Of a stretch of 64,000 bases of DNA, positions 46,670 to 56,130 are shown in pieces. Made by a program: the position numbers and the translations under genes. Below the pieces are notes generated by a model. It did no database searches. It worked only from the letters and a program-made list of their open reading frames with translations, and was not told the origin of the DNA. The DNA is taken from assembly GCF_900215535.1 (NCBI RefSeq), contig NZ_OCND01000001.1, positions 992,001 through 1,056,000 on the forward strand. Reading direction: 5' to 3'. Position 1 is the first letter of the stretch, and each line of letters begins with the position of its first letter. The stretch comes from Pseudoxanthomonas wuyuanensis. Its GTDB lineage: Bacteria > Pseudomonadota > Gammaproteobacteria > Xanthomonadales > Xanthomonadaceae.

Positions 46670-47816
46670 CGTCGAGCCCCTGTTCCTGCAGCTTGCGGCG
46701 GAAATCGGCCTGGCGGCGGGTACGGTCGGTCACCTGCCCTTTCAGCTGGCCGCACGCGGCATCGATGTCGTCGCCGCGGGTGCGCCGCACCATCGTCAGC
46801 ACCTGCGCATCCAGCAGGATCTTCTGGAACGCGCGGATATCGGTTTCGCTGGAACGCTCGTAGCGCGTGCCCGGGAACGGATTGAACGGAATCAGATTGA
46901 CCTTGCCGGCGTCGCGCGACTGCACGGCGTTGTCGAACTGGCGGATCAGGCGGGCCAACTGGCGCGCGTGCTCGGGACGATCGTTGACGCCGCGCATCAT
47001 GGTGTATTCGAACGTCACCGAATCGCGCTTCTTGTTGTGGCTCACGTAGCGCGCGCAGGCCGCCATCAGCTCTTCGATCGGATATTTCTTGTTGAGCGGC
47101 ACCAGTTGCGTGCGCAGCTCATCGTTGGGCGCGTGCAGCGACACCGCCAACGACACGTCGGTTTCGGTGGACAGCCGGTCGATCATCGGCACCACGCCCG
47201 CGGTGGACAGCGTCACCCGCTTGCTGGCCAGGCCATAGCCCAGATCGTCGCGCATGATGTTCATCGCGCGCACGACGTTGTCGAAATTCATCAGCGGCTC
47301 GCCCATGCCCATCATCACCACGTTGGTGAGCTTGCGCTGTTGGTGCGGCACATTGCCCAGATGGCGCGCGGCGATCCATACCTGGCCGATGATCTCGGCG
47401 GTGGACAGATTGCGGTTGAAACCCTGGGTGGCGGTGGAACAGAACTGGCAGTTCAGCGCGCAGCCGACCTGCGAGGACACGCACAGCGTGCCGCGGCTCT
47501 TGTCCGGGATGTAGACCGTTTCGATGGCATTGGCGCCGCCATCCATGCCCAGCAGCCACTTGTGGGTGCCGTCATGGGACGGCTTGTCGAAATGGACGTT
47601 CAAGGCGACGACCTCGGCATGCGCTTGCAGCTTTGCGCGCAAGGCCTTGCCGAGGTCGGTCATGGCGTCGAAATCGGTGACGTAGCGGTGGTGGATCCAC
47701 TTCATCACCTGATGGGCACGGTAGCGCTGCTCGCCGAGCGTCTCGGCGAAGAAGCGCTCCATGCCCTCGCGATCGAGGTCGAGCAGATTCTGTTTCTTGG
47801 CTGCGACTTCGTTCAC
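46656..47816 (-). CDS. rlmN: 23S rRNA (A2503-C2)/tRNA (A37-C2) methyltransferase
   Basis: A 386-residue radical SAM methyltransferase. The cluster-binding cysteines Cys119, Cys123 and Cys126 are in [12 protein letters not shown], and the [12 protein letters not shown] block follows. A C-terminal Cys near AACGQL provides the methyl-carrying site. I chose GTG at 47816 (reads VNEVAAKKQ), matching the MNEV start of relatives. A GTG at 47825, four bases after the ndk stop, is the alternative. It is transcribed from ndk. Confidence 0.95.
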   Translation of the reverse strand: MNEVAAKKQNLLDLDREGMERFFAETLGEQRYRAHQVMKWIHHRYVTDFDAMTDLGKALRAKLQAHAEVVALNVHFDKPSHDGTHKWLLGMDGGANAIETVYIPDKSRGTLCVSSQVGCALNCQFCSTATQGFNRNLSTAEIIGQVWIAARHLGNVPHQQRKLTNVVMMGMGEPLMNFDNVVRAMNIMRDDLGYGLASKRVTLSTAGVVPMIDRLSTETDVSLAVSLHAPNDELRTQLVPLNKKYPIEELMAACARYVSHNKKRDSVTFEYTMMRGVNDRPEHARQLARLIRQFDNAVQSRDAGKVNLIPFNPFPGTRYERSSETDIRAFQKILLDAQVLTMVRRTRGDDIDAACGQLKGQVTDRTRRQADFRRKLQEQGLDDAAA

Positions 47817-47829
47817 GTCGATCACAGAC

Positions 47830-48255
47830 TCAGCGCGAAAAGATTTCGGTGCTGGCGAAGAAGTACGCGATTTCCTGCGCGGCCGTTTCCGCCGCATCGG
47901 AACCATGCACGGCATTGGCGTCGATGCTGTCGGCGAAATCGGCGCGGATGGTGCCCGGCGCAGCGTCCTTCGGATTGGTGGCGCCCATCAGTTCGCGGTT
48001 CTTGAGAATGGCGCCCTCGCCTTCCAGCACCTGGATGGAGACCGGACCGGAAATCATGAACTCGACCAGCGCGTTGAAGAACGGACGTTCGCGGTGGACC
48101 GCATAGAAGCCTTCGGCCTCGCGGCGCGACAGGTGCTTCATCTTGCAGGCGACGATCTTCAGACCGGCCTTTTCGAAACGCGAATAGATTTCGCCGACGA
48201 CGTTCTTGGCAACGGCATCGGGCTTGATGATGGACAGTGTGCGCTCCAGCGCCAT
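47830..48255 (-). CDS. ndk: nucleoside diphosphate kinase
   Basis: A 141-residue NDP kinase balancing nucleoside triphosphates. The phosphorylated His117 is in [12 protein letters not shown], and the N-terminal [12 protein letters not shown] is intact. It is the first gene of the ndk-rlmN-pilF-rodZ-yfgM-bamB run on this strand. Its leader contains an intrinsic terminator at 48303 and a second hairpin (GGGCC-TTTAGT-GGCCC) close to the start codon, a layout that may attenuate transcription. Confidence 0.97.
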   Translation of the reverse strand: MALERTLSIIKPDAVAKNVVGEIYSRFEKAGLKIVACKMKHLSRREAEGFYAVHRERPFFNALVEFMISGPVSIQVLEGEGAILKNRELMGATNPKDAAPGTIRADFADSIDANAVHGSDAAETAAQEIAYFFASTEIFSR

Positions 48256-48302
48256 GGGGATTTCTCCGTTGGGCGGGCCACTAAAGGCCCGAGGTTAACA
48301 TG

Positions 48303-48327
48303 AAAAAACCCGCGTTGAAACGCGGGC
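48303..48327 (-). terminator. intrinsic terminator inside the ndk leader
   Basis: On the minus strand, a perfect 6-bp GC stem CCCGCG/CGCGGG with loop TTTCAA is followed by six T. It ends about 48 nt before the ndk start codon, and only about 20 nt lie between it and the -10 box at 48350. Either it stops a short transcript or it is a control point for ndk. Confidence 0.8.
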
Positions 48328-48349
48328 TTAGCCTGACAAGCGAAGTGCA

Positions 48350-48355
48350 ATTCTA
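48350..48355 (-). promoter_or_regulatory. -10 element of the probable ndk promoter
   Basis: Minus-strand TAGAAT, five of six consensus bases. A weak -35 (TGGTCG) lies 19 bp upstream. It is the only good -10 box between ndk and the divergent psrA-like gene. Confidence 0.5.
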
Positions 48356-48438
48356 ACCTATTCGCGGACGGGCGCGACCACCGGATGGCAGATATTTGCT
48401 GCATAGCAGCATGACATTCCCCGGTCCGGCGCCCAAGA

Positions 48439-48454
48439 TCAAACAAGCGTTTGA
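48439..48454 (+). promoter_or_regulatory. psrA: PsrA-type operator
   Basis: A perfect palindrome TCAAAC-AAGC-GTTTGA, matching the (C/G)AAAC-N2-4-GTTT(G/C) motif of PsrA. It lies 18 bp upstream of the psrA start codon, where repressor binding would block transcription of psrA and the genes behind it. Confidence 0.75.
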
Positions 48455-48472
48455 TTCAGCCTGGTACCCCGC

Positions 48473-49105
48473 ATGGTCGCCGCCGCACATTTCTCCACCA
48501 AAGATCGCATCCTCGGCGCCGCCGAGGAACTGTTCGCCCAGTACGGCTTCGCCGGTACCTCGCTGCGCCAGGTCACCAGCCGCGCCGACGTCAATATCGC
48601 CGCGGTCAACTACCACTTCGGCTCCAAGGAAAACCTGGTCAACGAGGTGTTCCGCCGGCGCATGGACGACATGACCGCGCAGCGCCTGGGCCAGCTGAAG
48701 GCCGCGCTGGAGCAGCATCCCGGCGAACTGGAGCCGATCCTGGCCGCCTTCGTCGAACCCGCCCTGGCGCTGGCCCAGGACCGCCATGGCGGCGGCGCCT
48801 TCGTCCGGGTCATCGCCCGCGCCTATGCCGAGAAGAACGACAGCCTGCGGCAGTTCCTGTCCGACCACTACGGCCATGTCCTGCGCGATTTCGGCAAGGC
48901 CATCGCCGCCTGCGTGCCGGGGCTGAGCAAGGAGGAGCTGTACTGGCGGCTGGACTTCTTTTCCGGCGCGCTGACCTATGCGATGGCCGATTTCGGCCTG
49001 ATCAAGCGCCCCGCCGGCGTTTCCGAAACCGCGCACCGCGAACGCGCGGCGCGCGAGCTGATCCGTTTCGTCGAAGCCGGCCTGCGCGCCGGCCATGCCA
49101 AATAG
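48473..49105 (+). CDS. psrA: TetR-family fatty acid regulator, PsrA-like
   Basis: A 210-residue TetR repressor. The N-terminal HTH (residues about 9-56) has the PsrA pattern DRILGAAEELFAQYGFAGTSLRQ and NIAAVNYHFGSKENLV. The C-terminal ligand domain is helical. PsrA regulators bind long-chain acyl signals and release fatty-acid degradation genes. A matching palindrome lies at 48439, pointing to self-control. Only 46 bp separate it from the beta-oxidation genes, which are likely co-transcribed. Confidence 0.85.
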   Translation: MVAAAHFSTKDRILGAAEELFAQYGFAGTSLRQVTSRADVNIAAVNYHFGSKENLVNEVFRRRMDDMTAQRLGQLKAALEQHPGELEPILAAFVEPALALAQDRHGGGAFVRVIARAYAEKNDSLRQFLSDHYGHVLRDFGKAIAACVPGLSKEELYWRLDFFSGALTYAMADFGLIKRPAGVSETAHRERAARELIRFVEAGLRAGHAK

Positions 49106-49151
49106 CGCCTGCTGGCAGGCCTCACCTCCTCCACCCCAAGGATCTATCGAA

Positions 49152-51527
49152 ATGTCCACCAACCAACTGCTTGTACGCAAGGCGGCCGTGCTGGGCGCCG
49201 GCGTGATGGGTGCGCAGATCGCCGCCCACCTGACCAACGCCGGGGTCGACACCGTGCTGTTCGATCTGCCCGCCAAGGACGGCCACCCGGATGGCGTGGT
49301 CATCAAGGCCATCGCCAACCTGGGCAAACTCAGCCCGGCCCCGCTGGCCGGCAGGTCGCTGGCCGAAGCCATCACCCCGGCCAATTACGAGACGGGTCTG
49401 GAGCAACTGAAGGATTGCGATCTGATCATCGAGGCCATCGCCGAACGGATGGACTGGAAGCAGGACCTGTACAAGAAAATCGCCCCGTTCGTGGCCGACC
49501 ACGCGGTACTGGCCAGCAATACCTCCGGCCTGGGCATCAACAAGCTGGCCGAAGTGCTGCCCGAGCAACTGCGCCACCGCTTCTGCGGCGTGCACTTCTT
49601 CAATCCGCCGCGCTACATGCACCTGGCCGAGCTGATTCCGGCCCGGGGTACCGATACCGGCGTGCTGGAAGGGCTGGAAACCTTCCTGACCACCACGCTG
49701 GGCAAGGGCGTGGTCTACGCCAAGGACACCCCCAACTTCATCGGCAACCGCATCGGCGTGTTCTCGATCCTGGCCACGGCCCACCATACCGCCGAGTTCA
49801 AGCTTGGCTTCGATGAAGTCGACGCGCTGACCGGCCCACTGGCCGGGCGCCCGAAGTCGGCGACCTACCGCACCTCCGACGTGGTTGGCCTGGACACGAT
49901 GGCCCATGTCATCAAGACCATGGGCGACACCCTGCCCGACGACCCTTGGCACGCCTACTTCAAGGCGCCGAAATGGCTGGAGGCGCTGATCGGCAAGGGC
50001 GCGCTGGGCCAGAAGACCGGCGCCGGCATCTTCCGCAAGGTCGGCAAGGACATCATGGTGCTGGACCTGGAGAAGCAGGACTACCGTCCCGCCGACCGCG
50101 CCGCCGCGCCGGAGGTGGTCGAAATCCTGAAAACCAGGAACCCGGCGGAGAAGTTCGCCAGGCTGCGCGAAAGCCAGCACCCGCAGGCGCAGTTCCTGTG
50201 GGCGGTGTTCCGCGATCTGTTCCATTACAGCGCCTACCACCTGGCCGACATCGCCGAAACCGCGCGCGATGTCGATCTGGCCATCCGCTGGGGCTACGGC
50301 TGGTCGCTGGGTCCGTTCGAGACCTGGCAGGCGGCCGGCTGGAAGCCGGTGGCGCAGTGGATCGCCGATGACATCGTCGCCGGCAAGACCATGAGCAGCG
50401 CCCCGCTGCCGGACTGGGTATTCGACGGCCGCGAAGGCGTGCATGCGGCCGAAGGCAGCTACAGCCCGGTCAAGAACGCCAAGCTGCCGCGCTCGGCGCT
50501 GCCGGTCTACCAGCGCCAGCGTTTCCCGGACCCGCTGCTGGGCGAATCGTTCCCGCAGGGCGAAACGGTGTTCGAGAACGATGGGGTGCGCCTGTGGACC
50601 GATGGCGACGATGTCGCCGTGGTCAGCTTCAAGACCAAGATGCATACCGTGTCGGACGCCGTGCTGGACGGCCTGCAGCAGGCGGTCGCCATCGCCGAGC
50701 AGAAGTTCAAGGGCCTGGTGATCTGGCAGCCGAAGGAGCCGTTCTCGGCCGGCGCCGATCTGGCCGGTGCGCTGGGCGCGCTGCAGGCCGGCAAGATCGC
50801 CGAATTCGAAGCGATGGTCGCCAACTTCCAGGCCACCAGCCAGCGCATCAAGTACTCGTTGGTGCCGGTGGTCGCGGCGGTGCGCGGCCTGGCGCTGGGT
50901 GGCGGCTGCGAGTTCCAGATGCACAGCGCCAAGACCGTGGCATCGCTGGAAAGCTACATTGGCCTGGTCGAGGCCGGCGTGGGCCTGCTGCCGGCCGGCG
51001 GCGGCCTCAAGGAAATCGCCGTGCGCGCTTCGCAGGCGGCCGGTCCCGGCGGCGATGTGTTCGCCGAACTCAAGCGCACGTTCGAAACCGTAGCGATGGC
51101 CAAGGTGTCGGCCTCCGCCGTGGAAGCCAAGGAACTTGGGCTGCTGCGCGCAACCGACCATGTGGTCTTCAACGCCTACGAGCAGTTGTACGTGGCCAAG
51201 CAGCAGGTACTGGCGCTGGCCGAAAGCGGCTACCGCCCGCCCCTGCCTGCTCGCCGCATCCAGGTGGCCGGCGACGTCGGTATCGCCACCTTCAAGATGA
51301 TGCTGGTCAACATGCTGGAGGGCCGTTTCATCAGCGAATACGACTACGAAATCGCCACCCGCATCGCCACGGTGATCTGCGGCGGCGAAGTCGACCGCGG
51401 CTCGCTGGTGGACGAAGAGTGGCTGCTGAAGCTTGAGCGCAAGCACTTCGTCGAATTGGCGCAGCAGGAAAAGACCCAGGCGCGGATCGGCCACATGCTG
51501 AAGACGGGCAAGCCGTTGAGGAACTGA
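49152..51527 (+). CDS. 3-hydroxyacyl-CoA dehydrogenase/enoyl-CoA hydratase (FadN-type)
   Basis: A 791-residue bifunctional beta-oxidation enzyme. The dehydrogenase comes first: NAD motif AAVLGAGVMGAQIAAHL (12-28), SNTSGLGI and GVHFFNPPRYMHL. The hydratase-like part follows near residue 500-720 (EPFSAGADLAG, RGLALGGGCEFQMH, VGLLPAGGGLKE). FadB/FadJ have the opposite order; dehydrogenase-first is the FadN layout. ATG at 49152 is chosen by the NAD motif. The thiolase gene follows after a repeat spacer. Confidence 0.94.
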   Translation: MSTNQLLVRKAAVLGAGVMGAQIAAHLTNAGVDTVLFDLPAKDGHPDGVVIKAIANLGKLSPAPLAGRSLAEAITPANYETGLEQLKDCDLIIEAIAERMDWKQDLYKKIAPFVADHAVLASNTSGLGINKLAEVLPEQLRHRFCGVHFFNPPRYMHLAELIPARGTDTGVLEGLETFLTTTLGKGVVYAKDTPNFIGNRIGVFSILATAHHTAEFKLGFDEVDALTGPLAGRPKSATYRTSDVVGLDTMAHVIKTMGDTLPDDPWHAYFKAPKWLEALIGKGALGQKTGAGIFRKVGKDIMVLDLEKQDYRPADRAAAPEVVEILKTRNPAEKFARLRESQHPQAQFLWAVFRDLFHYSAYHLADIAETARDVDLAIRWGYGWSLGPFETWQAAGWKPVAQWIADDIVAGKTMSSAPLPDWVFDGREGVHAAEGSYSPVKNAKLPRSALPVYQRQRFPDPLLGESFPQGETVFENDGVRLWTDGDDVAVVSFKTKMHTVSDAVLDGLQQAVAIAEQKFKGLVIWQPKEPFSAGADLAGALGALQAGKIAEFEAMVANFQATSQRIKYSLVPVVAAVRGLALGGGCEFQMHSAKTVASLESYIGLVEAGVGLLPAGGGLKEIAVRASQAAGPGGDVFAELKRTFETVAMAKVSASAVEAKELGLLRATDHVVFNAYEQLYVAKQQVLALAESGYRPPLPARRIQVAGDVGIATFKMMLVNMLEGRFISEYDYEIATRIATVICGGEVDRGSLVDEEWLLKLERKHFVELAQQEKTQARIGHMLKTGKPLRN

Positions 51528-51534
51528 TGAAGCC

Positions 51535-51626
51535 GGGACTGGGGACCAGGGACCGGGGACCGGGAAAGGCAAGAGCGGAGCAATGCTTTTGACTTTCCCG
51601 GTCCCCGGTCCCCGGTCCCTGGTCCC
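51535..51626. repeat. heptamer inverted repeat between the two beta-oxidation genes
   Basis: The arms 51542-51568 and 51593-51626 are strings of GGGACCG/GGGACCA-type heptamers in inverse orientation; the right arm has one extra unit. A 24-bp centre separates them. It can form a stable hairpin and probably lowers or splits read-through to the thiolase. The 7-bp period is shared with the arrays at 27318 and 32868, although the sequence differs. Confidence 0.8.
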
Positions 51627-51662
51627 GAACCCGCAACCTTCCAGCCATTCGAGACCTCACAA

Positions 51663-52871
51663 ATGACCAGACAAATCCAAGAAGCCTACATCGTTGCCGC
51701 CACCCGCACCCCGGTCGGCAAAGCGCCCAAGGGCGTCTTCCGCAATACCCGCCCGGACGACATGCTGGCGCATGTGCTGAAGTCGGTGGTGGCGCAGGCG
51801 CCGGGCATCGATGTCAACCGCATCGACGATGCCATCATCGGCTGCGCCATGCCCGAGGGCGAGCAAGGCATGAACGTGGCGCGCATCGGCGTGCTGCTGG
51901 CCGGCCTGCCCAACACCATCGCCGCCCAGACCATCAACCGCTTCTGCTCCTCGGGCCTGCAGGCGGTGGCGCTGGCGGCCGACCAGATCCGGCTGGGCAA
52001 TGCCGACCTGATGCTGGCCGGCGGCACCGAATCGATGTCGATGGTGCCGATGATGGGCAACAAGGTCGCACTGAGTCCCAGCGTGTTCGCCAAGGACGAG
52101 AACATCGCCATCGCCTACGGCATGGGCATCACTGCCGAAAAGGTGGCCGAGGAATGGAAGGTCTCGCGCGAGGAGCAGGATGCGTTCGCGCTGGCTTCGC
52201 ACCAGAAGGCCATCGCCGCCATCCAGGCCGGCGAGTTCCGTGACGAAATCTCGCCCTATGAGGTGATATCGCATCAACCCGACCTGGCCGGCAATACCAT
52301 CCGGTTGCGCAAGCTGCTGGTCGAGAATGACGAAGGTCCGCGTCCGGATTCCTCGGCCGAGGGGTTGGCCAGGTTGCGCCCGGTGTTCCGCAACGGCCAG
52401 TTCGGCGGCAGCGTCACCGCCGGCAACAGTTCGCAGATGAGCGACGGCGCCGGCGCGGTGCTGCTGGCGTCTGAGCAGGCCATCAAGGACTATGGCCTGA
52501 CCCCGCTGGCGCGTTTTGTCAGCTTCTCGGTGGCCGGCGTGCGCCCGGAAGTGATGGGTATCGGCCCCATCGCGGCGATTCCGAAGGCGCTGAAGCAGGC
52601 CGGGCTGAGCAAGGACCAACTGGACTGGATCGAACTCAACGAGGCCTTCGCCGCACAGGCGCTGGCGGTGATCCGCGATTCCGGGCTGGACCCGTCCAAG
52701 GTCAATCCGCTGGGCGGTGCCATCGCGTTGGGCCATCCGCTGGGCGCCACCGGCGCCGTGCGTACCGCCACCATCGTGCACGGTCTGCGCCGCCGCCAGC
52801 AGAAGTACGGCATGGTGACGATGTGCATCGGCACCGGCATGGGCGCGGCAGGGATTTTCGAAGCGCTCTGA
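51663..52871 (+). CDS. acetyl-CoA C-acyltransferase (thiolase)
   Basis: A 402-residue thiolase completing the beta-oxidation cycle with the gene upstream. The nucleophile Cys95 is in INRFCSSGLQAV, the His and second Cys are in GGAIALGHPLGATGAV and CIGTGMGAAGIFE. Length and the pattern VAATRTPVGKAPKG fit the degradative FadA/FadI type. A bidirectional terminator follows 32 bp after the stop. Confidence 0.95.
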   Translation: MTRQIQEAYIVAATRTPVGKAPKGVFRNTRPDDMLAHVLKSVVAQAPGIDVNRIDDAIIGCAMPEGEQGMNVARIGVLLAGLPNTIAAQTINRFCSSGLQAVALAADQIRLGNADLMLAGGTESMSMVPMMGNKVALSPSVFAKDENIAIAYGMGITAEKVAEEWKVSREEQDAFALASHQKAIAAIQAGEFRDEISPYEVISHQPDLAGNTIRLRKLLVENDEGPRPDSSAEGLARLRPVFRNGQFGGSVTAGNSSQMSDGAGAVLLASEQAIKDYGLTPLARFVSFSVAGVRPEVMGIGPIAAIPKALKQAGLSKDQLDWIELNEAFAAQALAVIRDSGLDPSKVNPLGGAIALGHPLGATGAVRTATIVHGLRRRQQKYGMVTMCIGTGMGAAGIFEAL

Positions 52872-52903
52872 CGCCGCTTGCCGCAGGCAGCGCTGGCAGA
52901 AAC

Positions 52904-52931
52904 GGAAATGGCGCCGTGAGGCGCCATTTCC
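52904..52931. terminator. bidirectional terminator between thiolase and csaA
   Basis: A perfect 12-bp stem (GGAAATGGCGCC with GGCGCCATTTCC) and GTGA loop lies between the convergent genes. The plus-strand side is followed by TTGTCCC. The structure would stop transcripts from both sides. Confidence 0.75.
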
Positions 52932-52952
52932 TTGTCCCGCCGGTGCGCGTGT

Positions 52953-53294
52953 TTACGCCAGCCGTGTGCCGTTGGGCACCGGACGTTCGACGGTGGCGAT
53001 CACCACGCCCTCTTCGGTAGGAAAGCCGGTCAGCAGGAACTCGGAAAGAAAGGGGCCCACCTGCTTGGGCGGGAAATTGATCACCCCGACGATCTGCCTG
53101 CCCAGCAGTTCCGATTCGGAATACAGCGCCTTGACCTGAGCGCTGGTCTTGCGCACGCCGTACGGCCCGAAATCGACCCACAGCTTCCAGGCCGGCTTGC
53201 GCGCCTCCGGGAAAGCTTCGACACGGACCACCGTGCCCGCGCACAGCCGCACCTTCTCGAAATCCGGCCAGCTGAGCGTGGCGTCGGCGTCCAT
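52953..53294 (-). CDS. csaA: tRNA-binding protein CsaA
   Basis: A 113-residue protein of the CsaA/EMAP-II-like tRNA-binding family. An OB fold is seen with [20 protein letters not shown] and a C-terminal [25 protein letters not shown] that closes the domain. CsaA has chaperone-like activity associated with protein export. It follows galU by 10 bp at the end of the polysaccharide-precursor operon. Confidence 0.93.
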   Translation of the reverse strand: MDADATLSWPDFEKVRLCAGTVVRVEAFPEARKPAWKLWVDFGPYGVRKTSAQVKALYSESELLGRQIVGVINFPPKQVGPFLSEFLLTGFPTEEGVVIATVERPVPNGTRLA

Positions 53295-53304
53295 GGCGTC
53301 GGGG

Positions 53305-54204
53305 CTACTCGAGTTCGGTGACGCCCAGTTCCTTCAGCGCGCTTTGCATCATGTCGCGGGCCGCATCGCTGAGCTTTTCGTGATCCAGCGCAAACCGGAT
53401 GGTCGCCTCGATCAGGCCGATATGCGTACCGCAGTCGAAGCGGGTGCCCTGGAAGCGATAGGCATGAACGGGTTTTTCCTGTAGCAGCGTGGCAATGGCA
53501 TCGGTCAGCTGGATTTCGCCGCCGGCTCCGGGCGTGGTGCTCTCCAGCAACTGGAAAATACGCGAATCCAGCACGTAGCGCCCCACCACCGCCAGATTGC
53601 TGGGCGCATCTTCCGGCTTGGGCTTCTCGACTATCGCGCGAATGCGCCCGGAGCGTCCGGAAAAAGCGTCGGTGGCGACGATGCCATAGCTGGCCGTCTG
53701 TTCCTTCGGCACGTCCTGCACCGCGATCATGCTGGCGCCGGAGGCCTCCGCCGCATCCGCCATCTGTTTCAACGCGCCCGGCCCGCGGTTCCAGATCAGA
53801 TCGTCGGGCAGCAGGACCGCAAAAGGCTCGTCGCCGACGATGGGCTTGGCGCACAGCACCGCATGCCCCAGGCCCAGGGCTTCGGCCTGGGTGACGAAAA
53901 CCGCGCGTACGTGGCTGGGCAGCACATTGCGCACCAGTTCCAGCTGTTCCAGCTTGCCGGAACGTTCGAGCTTCTGCTCCAGCTCGTAGGCTTTATCGAA
54001 ATAATCGGCAACCGCATGCTTGTAGCGGTTGGTCACGAAGATCAGCGTATCGCATCCGGCCTCGATGGCCTCATCGACGGCGTATTGGATCAGGGGCCGA
54101 TCGATGATCGGCAGCATTTCCTTGGGAACGGTCTTGGTTGCCGGCAGAAAGCGGGTACCCAGTCCTGCCACCGGGAATACCGCCTTTCGTATGCGCTGGG
54201 TCAT
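53305..54204 (-). CDS. galU: UTP-glucose-1-phosphate uridylyltransferase
   Basis: A 299-residue nucleotidyltransferase producing UDP-glucose for surface polysaccharides. The nucleotide-binding N-terminus [20 protein letters not shown] is complete, and the catalytic region [12 protein letters not shown] and [11 protein letters not shown] follow. The ATG overlaps the stop of the CapD-like gene (4 bp), so supply of UDP-sugar and its modification are co-expressed. Confidence 0.96.
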   Translation of the reverse strand: MTQRIRKAVFPVAGLGTRFLPATKTVPKEMLPIIDRPLIQYAVDEAIEAGCDTLIFVTNRYKHAVADYFDKAYELEQKLERSGKLEQLELVRNVLPSHVRAVFVTQAEALGLGHAVLCAKPIVGDEPFAVLLPDDLIWNRGPGALKQMADAAEASGASMIAVQDVPKEQTASYGIVATDAFSGRSGRIRAIVEKPKPEDAPSNLAVVGRYVLDSRIFQLLESTTPGAGGEIQLTDAIATLLQEKPVHAYRFQGTRFDCGTHIGLIEATIRFALDHEKLSDAARDMMQSALKELGVTELE

Positions 54205-56114
54205 CGGTGTCTATTTGCCTCGCGTGCGGGGAAGGCCACTATGTTAGCCGCCGACGCCTCCTGTTCCTGTACAAGCGGCGTGAATTCCGGCACCGCCACA
54301 CGCAAAATTTCTCCCAGCTCATTGGTGTCGTAACGGCCGAATGCGCTGCGCAACCGCTGCAACGCCAGTTCGATGAATTCCGGCGCCACCTCGCGGGCCT
54401 CGGCCTGCATGATCTTGGAATGCGAGGTGGGACGGTAGTTCTCGTCGGCGTGGAACAGGTTCTCGTGCAGCTTTTCGCCGGGCCGCAGGCCGGTATAGAC
54501 GATTGCGATGTCGCGCCCCGGGGTTTTCCCCGCCAGCCGGATCATCTGCTCGGCCAGCAGCCGGATCGGTACCGGTTCGCCCATGTCCAGCGTGTAGATG
54601 GAGGCATGCGCGGCGCTGGCGGCGGCCTGCAGGATCAACTGGCAGGCCTCGGGAATGGTCATGAAGTAACGGGTCACTTCCGGGTCGGTGACCGTCACCG
54701 GCCCCCCTTTGCGGATCTGTTCGCGGAACAGCGGCACCACGCTGCCGGCCGAATCCAGCACATTGCCGAAGCGCACCGTGACATAGCGGGTGCCGATTCC
54801 GCCGACATCCATCGCCTGGCAGACCATCTCCGCCAGCCGCTTGCTGGCGCCCAGCACGTTGACCGGATCCACAGCCTTGTCGGTGGAAATCAGCACGAAC
54901 GTCGCCACGCCGCTGTCGCGGCACGCGCGTGCGACCGTCTCGGTGGCCAGCACATTGTTGCCGACCGCCTCGCGCAGATGCTGTTCCAGCAACGGCACCT
55001 GCTTGTAGGCTGCCGCATGGAATACCGCATCGGGCTCCGCCAACCGCAGCGCGTAGTTAACCACCGCGGGATCGCCGCAGTTGCCGAGGACGGGAATGAT
55101 CTCCAGGTCCGGGAACGCACGCTGCAAATCCGCCTGGATGGTAATCAGCGCCAGTTCGTCGATCTCCAGCAGCGCAATCCGCTGCGCGCCATGGCGGGCG
55201 CACTGCCGGCACAGCTCGGAACCGATTGAGCCGCCTGCGCCGGTCACCAGCACCGTGCGGGCACCCAACCAGCCACGGATCAGTTTCCAGTCAGGGGTGA
55301 CCGATTTACGTCCCAGCAGGTCCTCGATGGCGACTTCCTTCAGATCGCCAGGCATCGACTGGCCTTCCAGCACATTGACCAGCCTGGGCACCATCCGGAA
55401 CGGCAAGCTGGTGCTTTCGCATATCGCCACCACCCGCTGCATCGTCGGCGCGTCCAGCGAAGGCATCGCGATGACCAGCATCTTTGCCGCCGTCTCGCGC
55501 GCGATGGATGCTGCGTTTTCCAGCGGGCCCAGCACCGGCACGCCCTGCAACTTCGAACCGTGCAGGCGGCTGGCGTCGTCGAGGAACCCTACCGGATAAT
55601 AGATGCCGGTCCGGCGCAATTCGCGGACCATCGCTTCGCCGGCACGCCCGGCACCGAGGATCAGCACGCGCGAACCGGACTGGCGCGAGCGGTTTTCCTG
55701 GCTGTCTTTCCAGGCCCGGTAAACCAGGCGCGGCAACCCCAGAAACCCGACCAGCGCGAACGGATAGAACGCCAGCACCGCCCGCGGCACGGAACCGAAG
55801 CGGTTGTAGAAGAACAGGCCGACAATGACCGCCAGTAACCCCAGCGCGGAAGCCTTCAGGATGTTCCACAGGTCGGGAAGGCTGGCGAACCGCCACAGTC
55901 CCCGATACAGGCCCATCCACCAGAACACCAGCCCCTGTCCCAGCAGGACGATGGCGATTTCGTTGGACCACAGCGGAAACGATGGCGGATCCGGCACCAT
56001 CGCATAACGCAGCCGATGCAACAGCTGCCAGCACAGCCAGACCATCAGCAGGTCGTGACCCGCCACCATCAATCTGGGGAAGGTACCTGCAATCCGGTCC
56101 CGCCAAGCCACCAT
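54201..56114 (-). CDS. WbpM/CapD-like UDP-sugar 4,6-dehydratase/epimerase
   Basis: A 637-residue inner membrane enzyme. Four N-terminal helices (about 10-120) lead to a first Rossmann-like domain (RVLILGAGRAGEAM near 146) and the catalytic short-chain dehydrogenase domain (VLVTGAGGSIGSELCRQ near 290). The active site has the SDKAVDP-type segment TDKAVDPVNVLGASKR, as in WbpM. It makes the first keto-sugar intermediate for O-antigen or capsule sugars. It overlaps galU by 4 bp. Confidence 0.92.
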   Translation of the reverse strand: MVAWRDRIAGTFPRLMVAGHDLLMVWLCWQLLHRLRYAMVPDPPSFPLWSNEIAIVLLGQGLVFWWMGLYRGLWRFASLPDLWNILKASALGLLAVIVGLFFYNRFGSVPRAVLAFYPFALVGFLGLPRLVYRAWKDSQENRSRQSGSRVLILGAGRAGEAMVRELRRTGIYYPVGFLDDASRLHGSKLQGVPVLGPLENAASIARETAAKMLVIAMPSLDAPTMQRVVAICESTSLPFRMVPRLVNVLEGQSMPGDLKEVAIEDLLGRKSVTPDWKLIRGWLGARTVLVTGAGGSIGSELCRQCARHGAQRIALLEIDELALITIQADLQRAFPDLEIIPVLGNCGDPAVVNYALRLAEPDAVFHAAAYKQVPLLEQHLREAVGNNVLATETVARACRDSGVATFVLISTDKAVDPVNVLGASKRLAEMVCQAMDVGGIGTRYVTVRFGNVLDSAGSVVPLFREQIRKGGPVTVTDPEVTRYFMTIPEACQLILQAAASAAHASIYTLDMGEPVPIRLLAEQMIRLAGKTPGRDIAIVYTGLRPGEKLHENLFHADENYRPTSHSKIMQAEAREVAPEFIELALQRLRSAFGRYDTNELGEILRVAVPEFTPLVQEQEASAANIVAFPAREANRHR

Positions 56115-56130
56115 ACCCTCGTCTCCTTGA

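Noticed and set aside
49122-51572. Minus-strand open frame of 816 codons opposite the beta-oxidation gene
   Set aside because: Same shadow effect; no family motif and the plus strand encodes a complete FadN-type enzyme.
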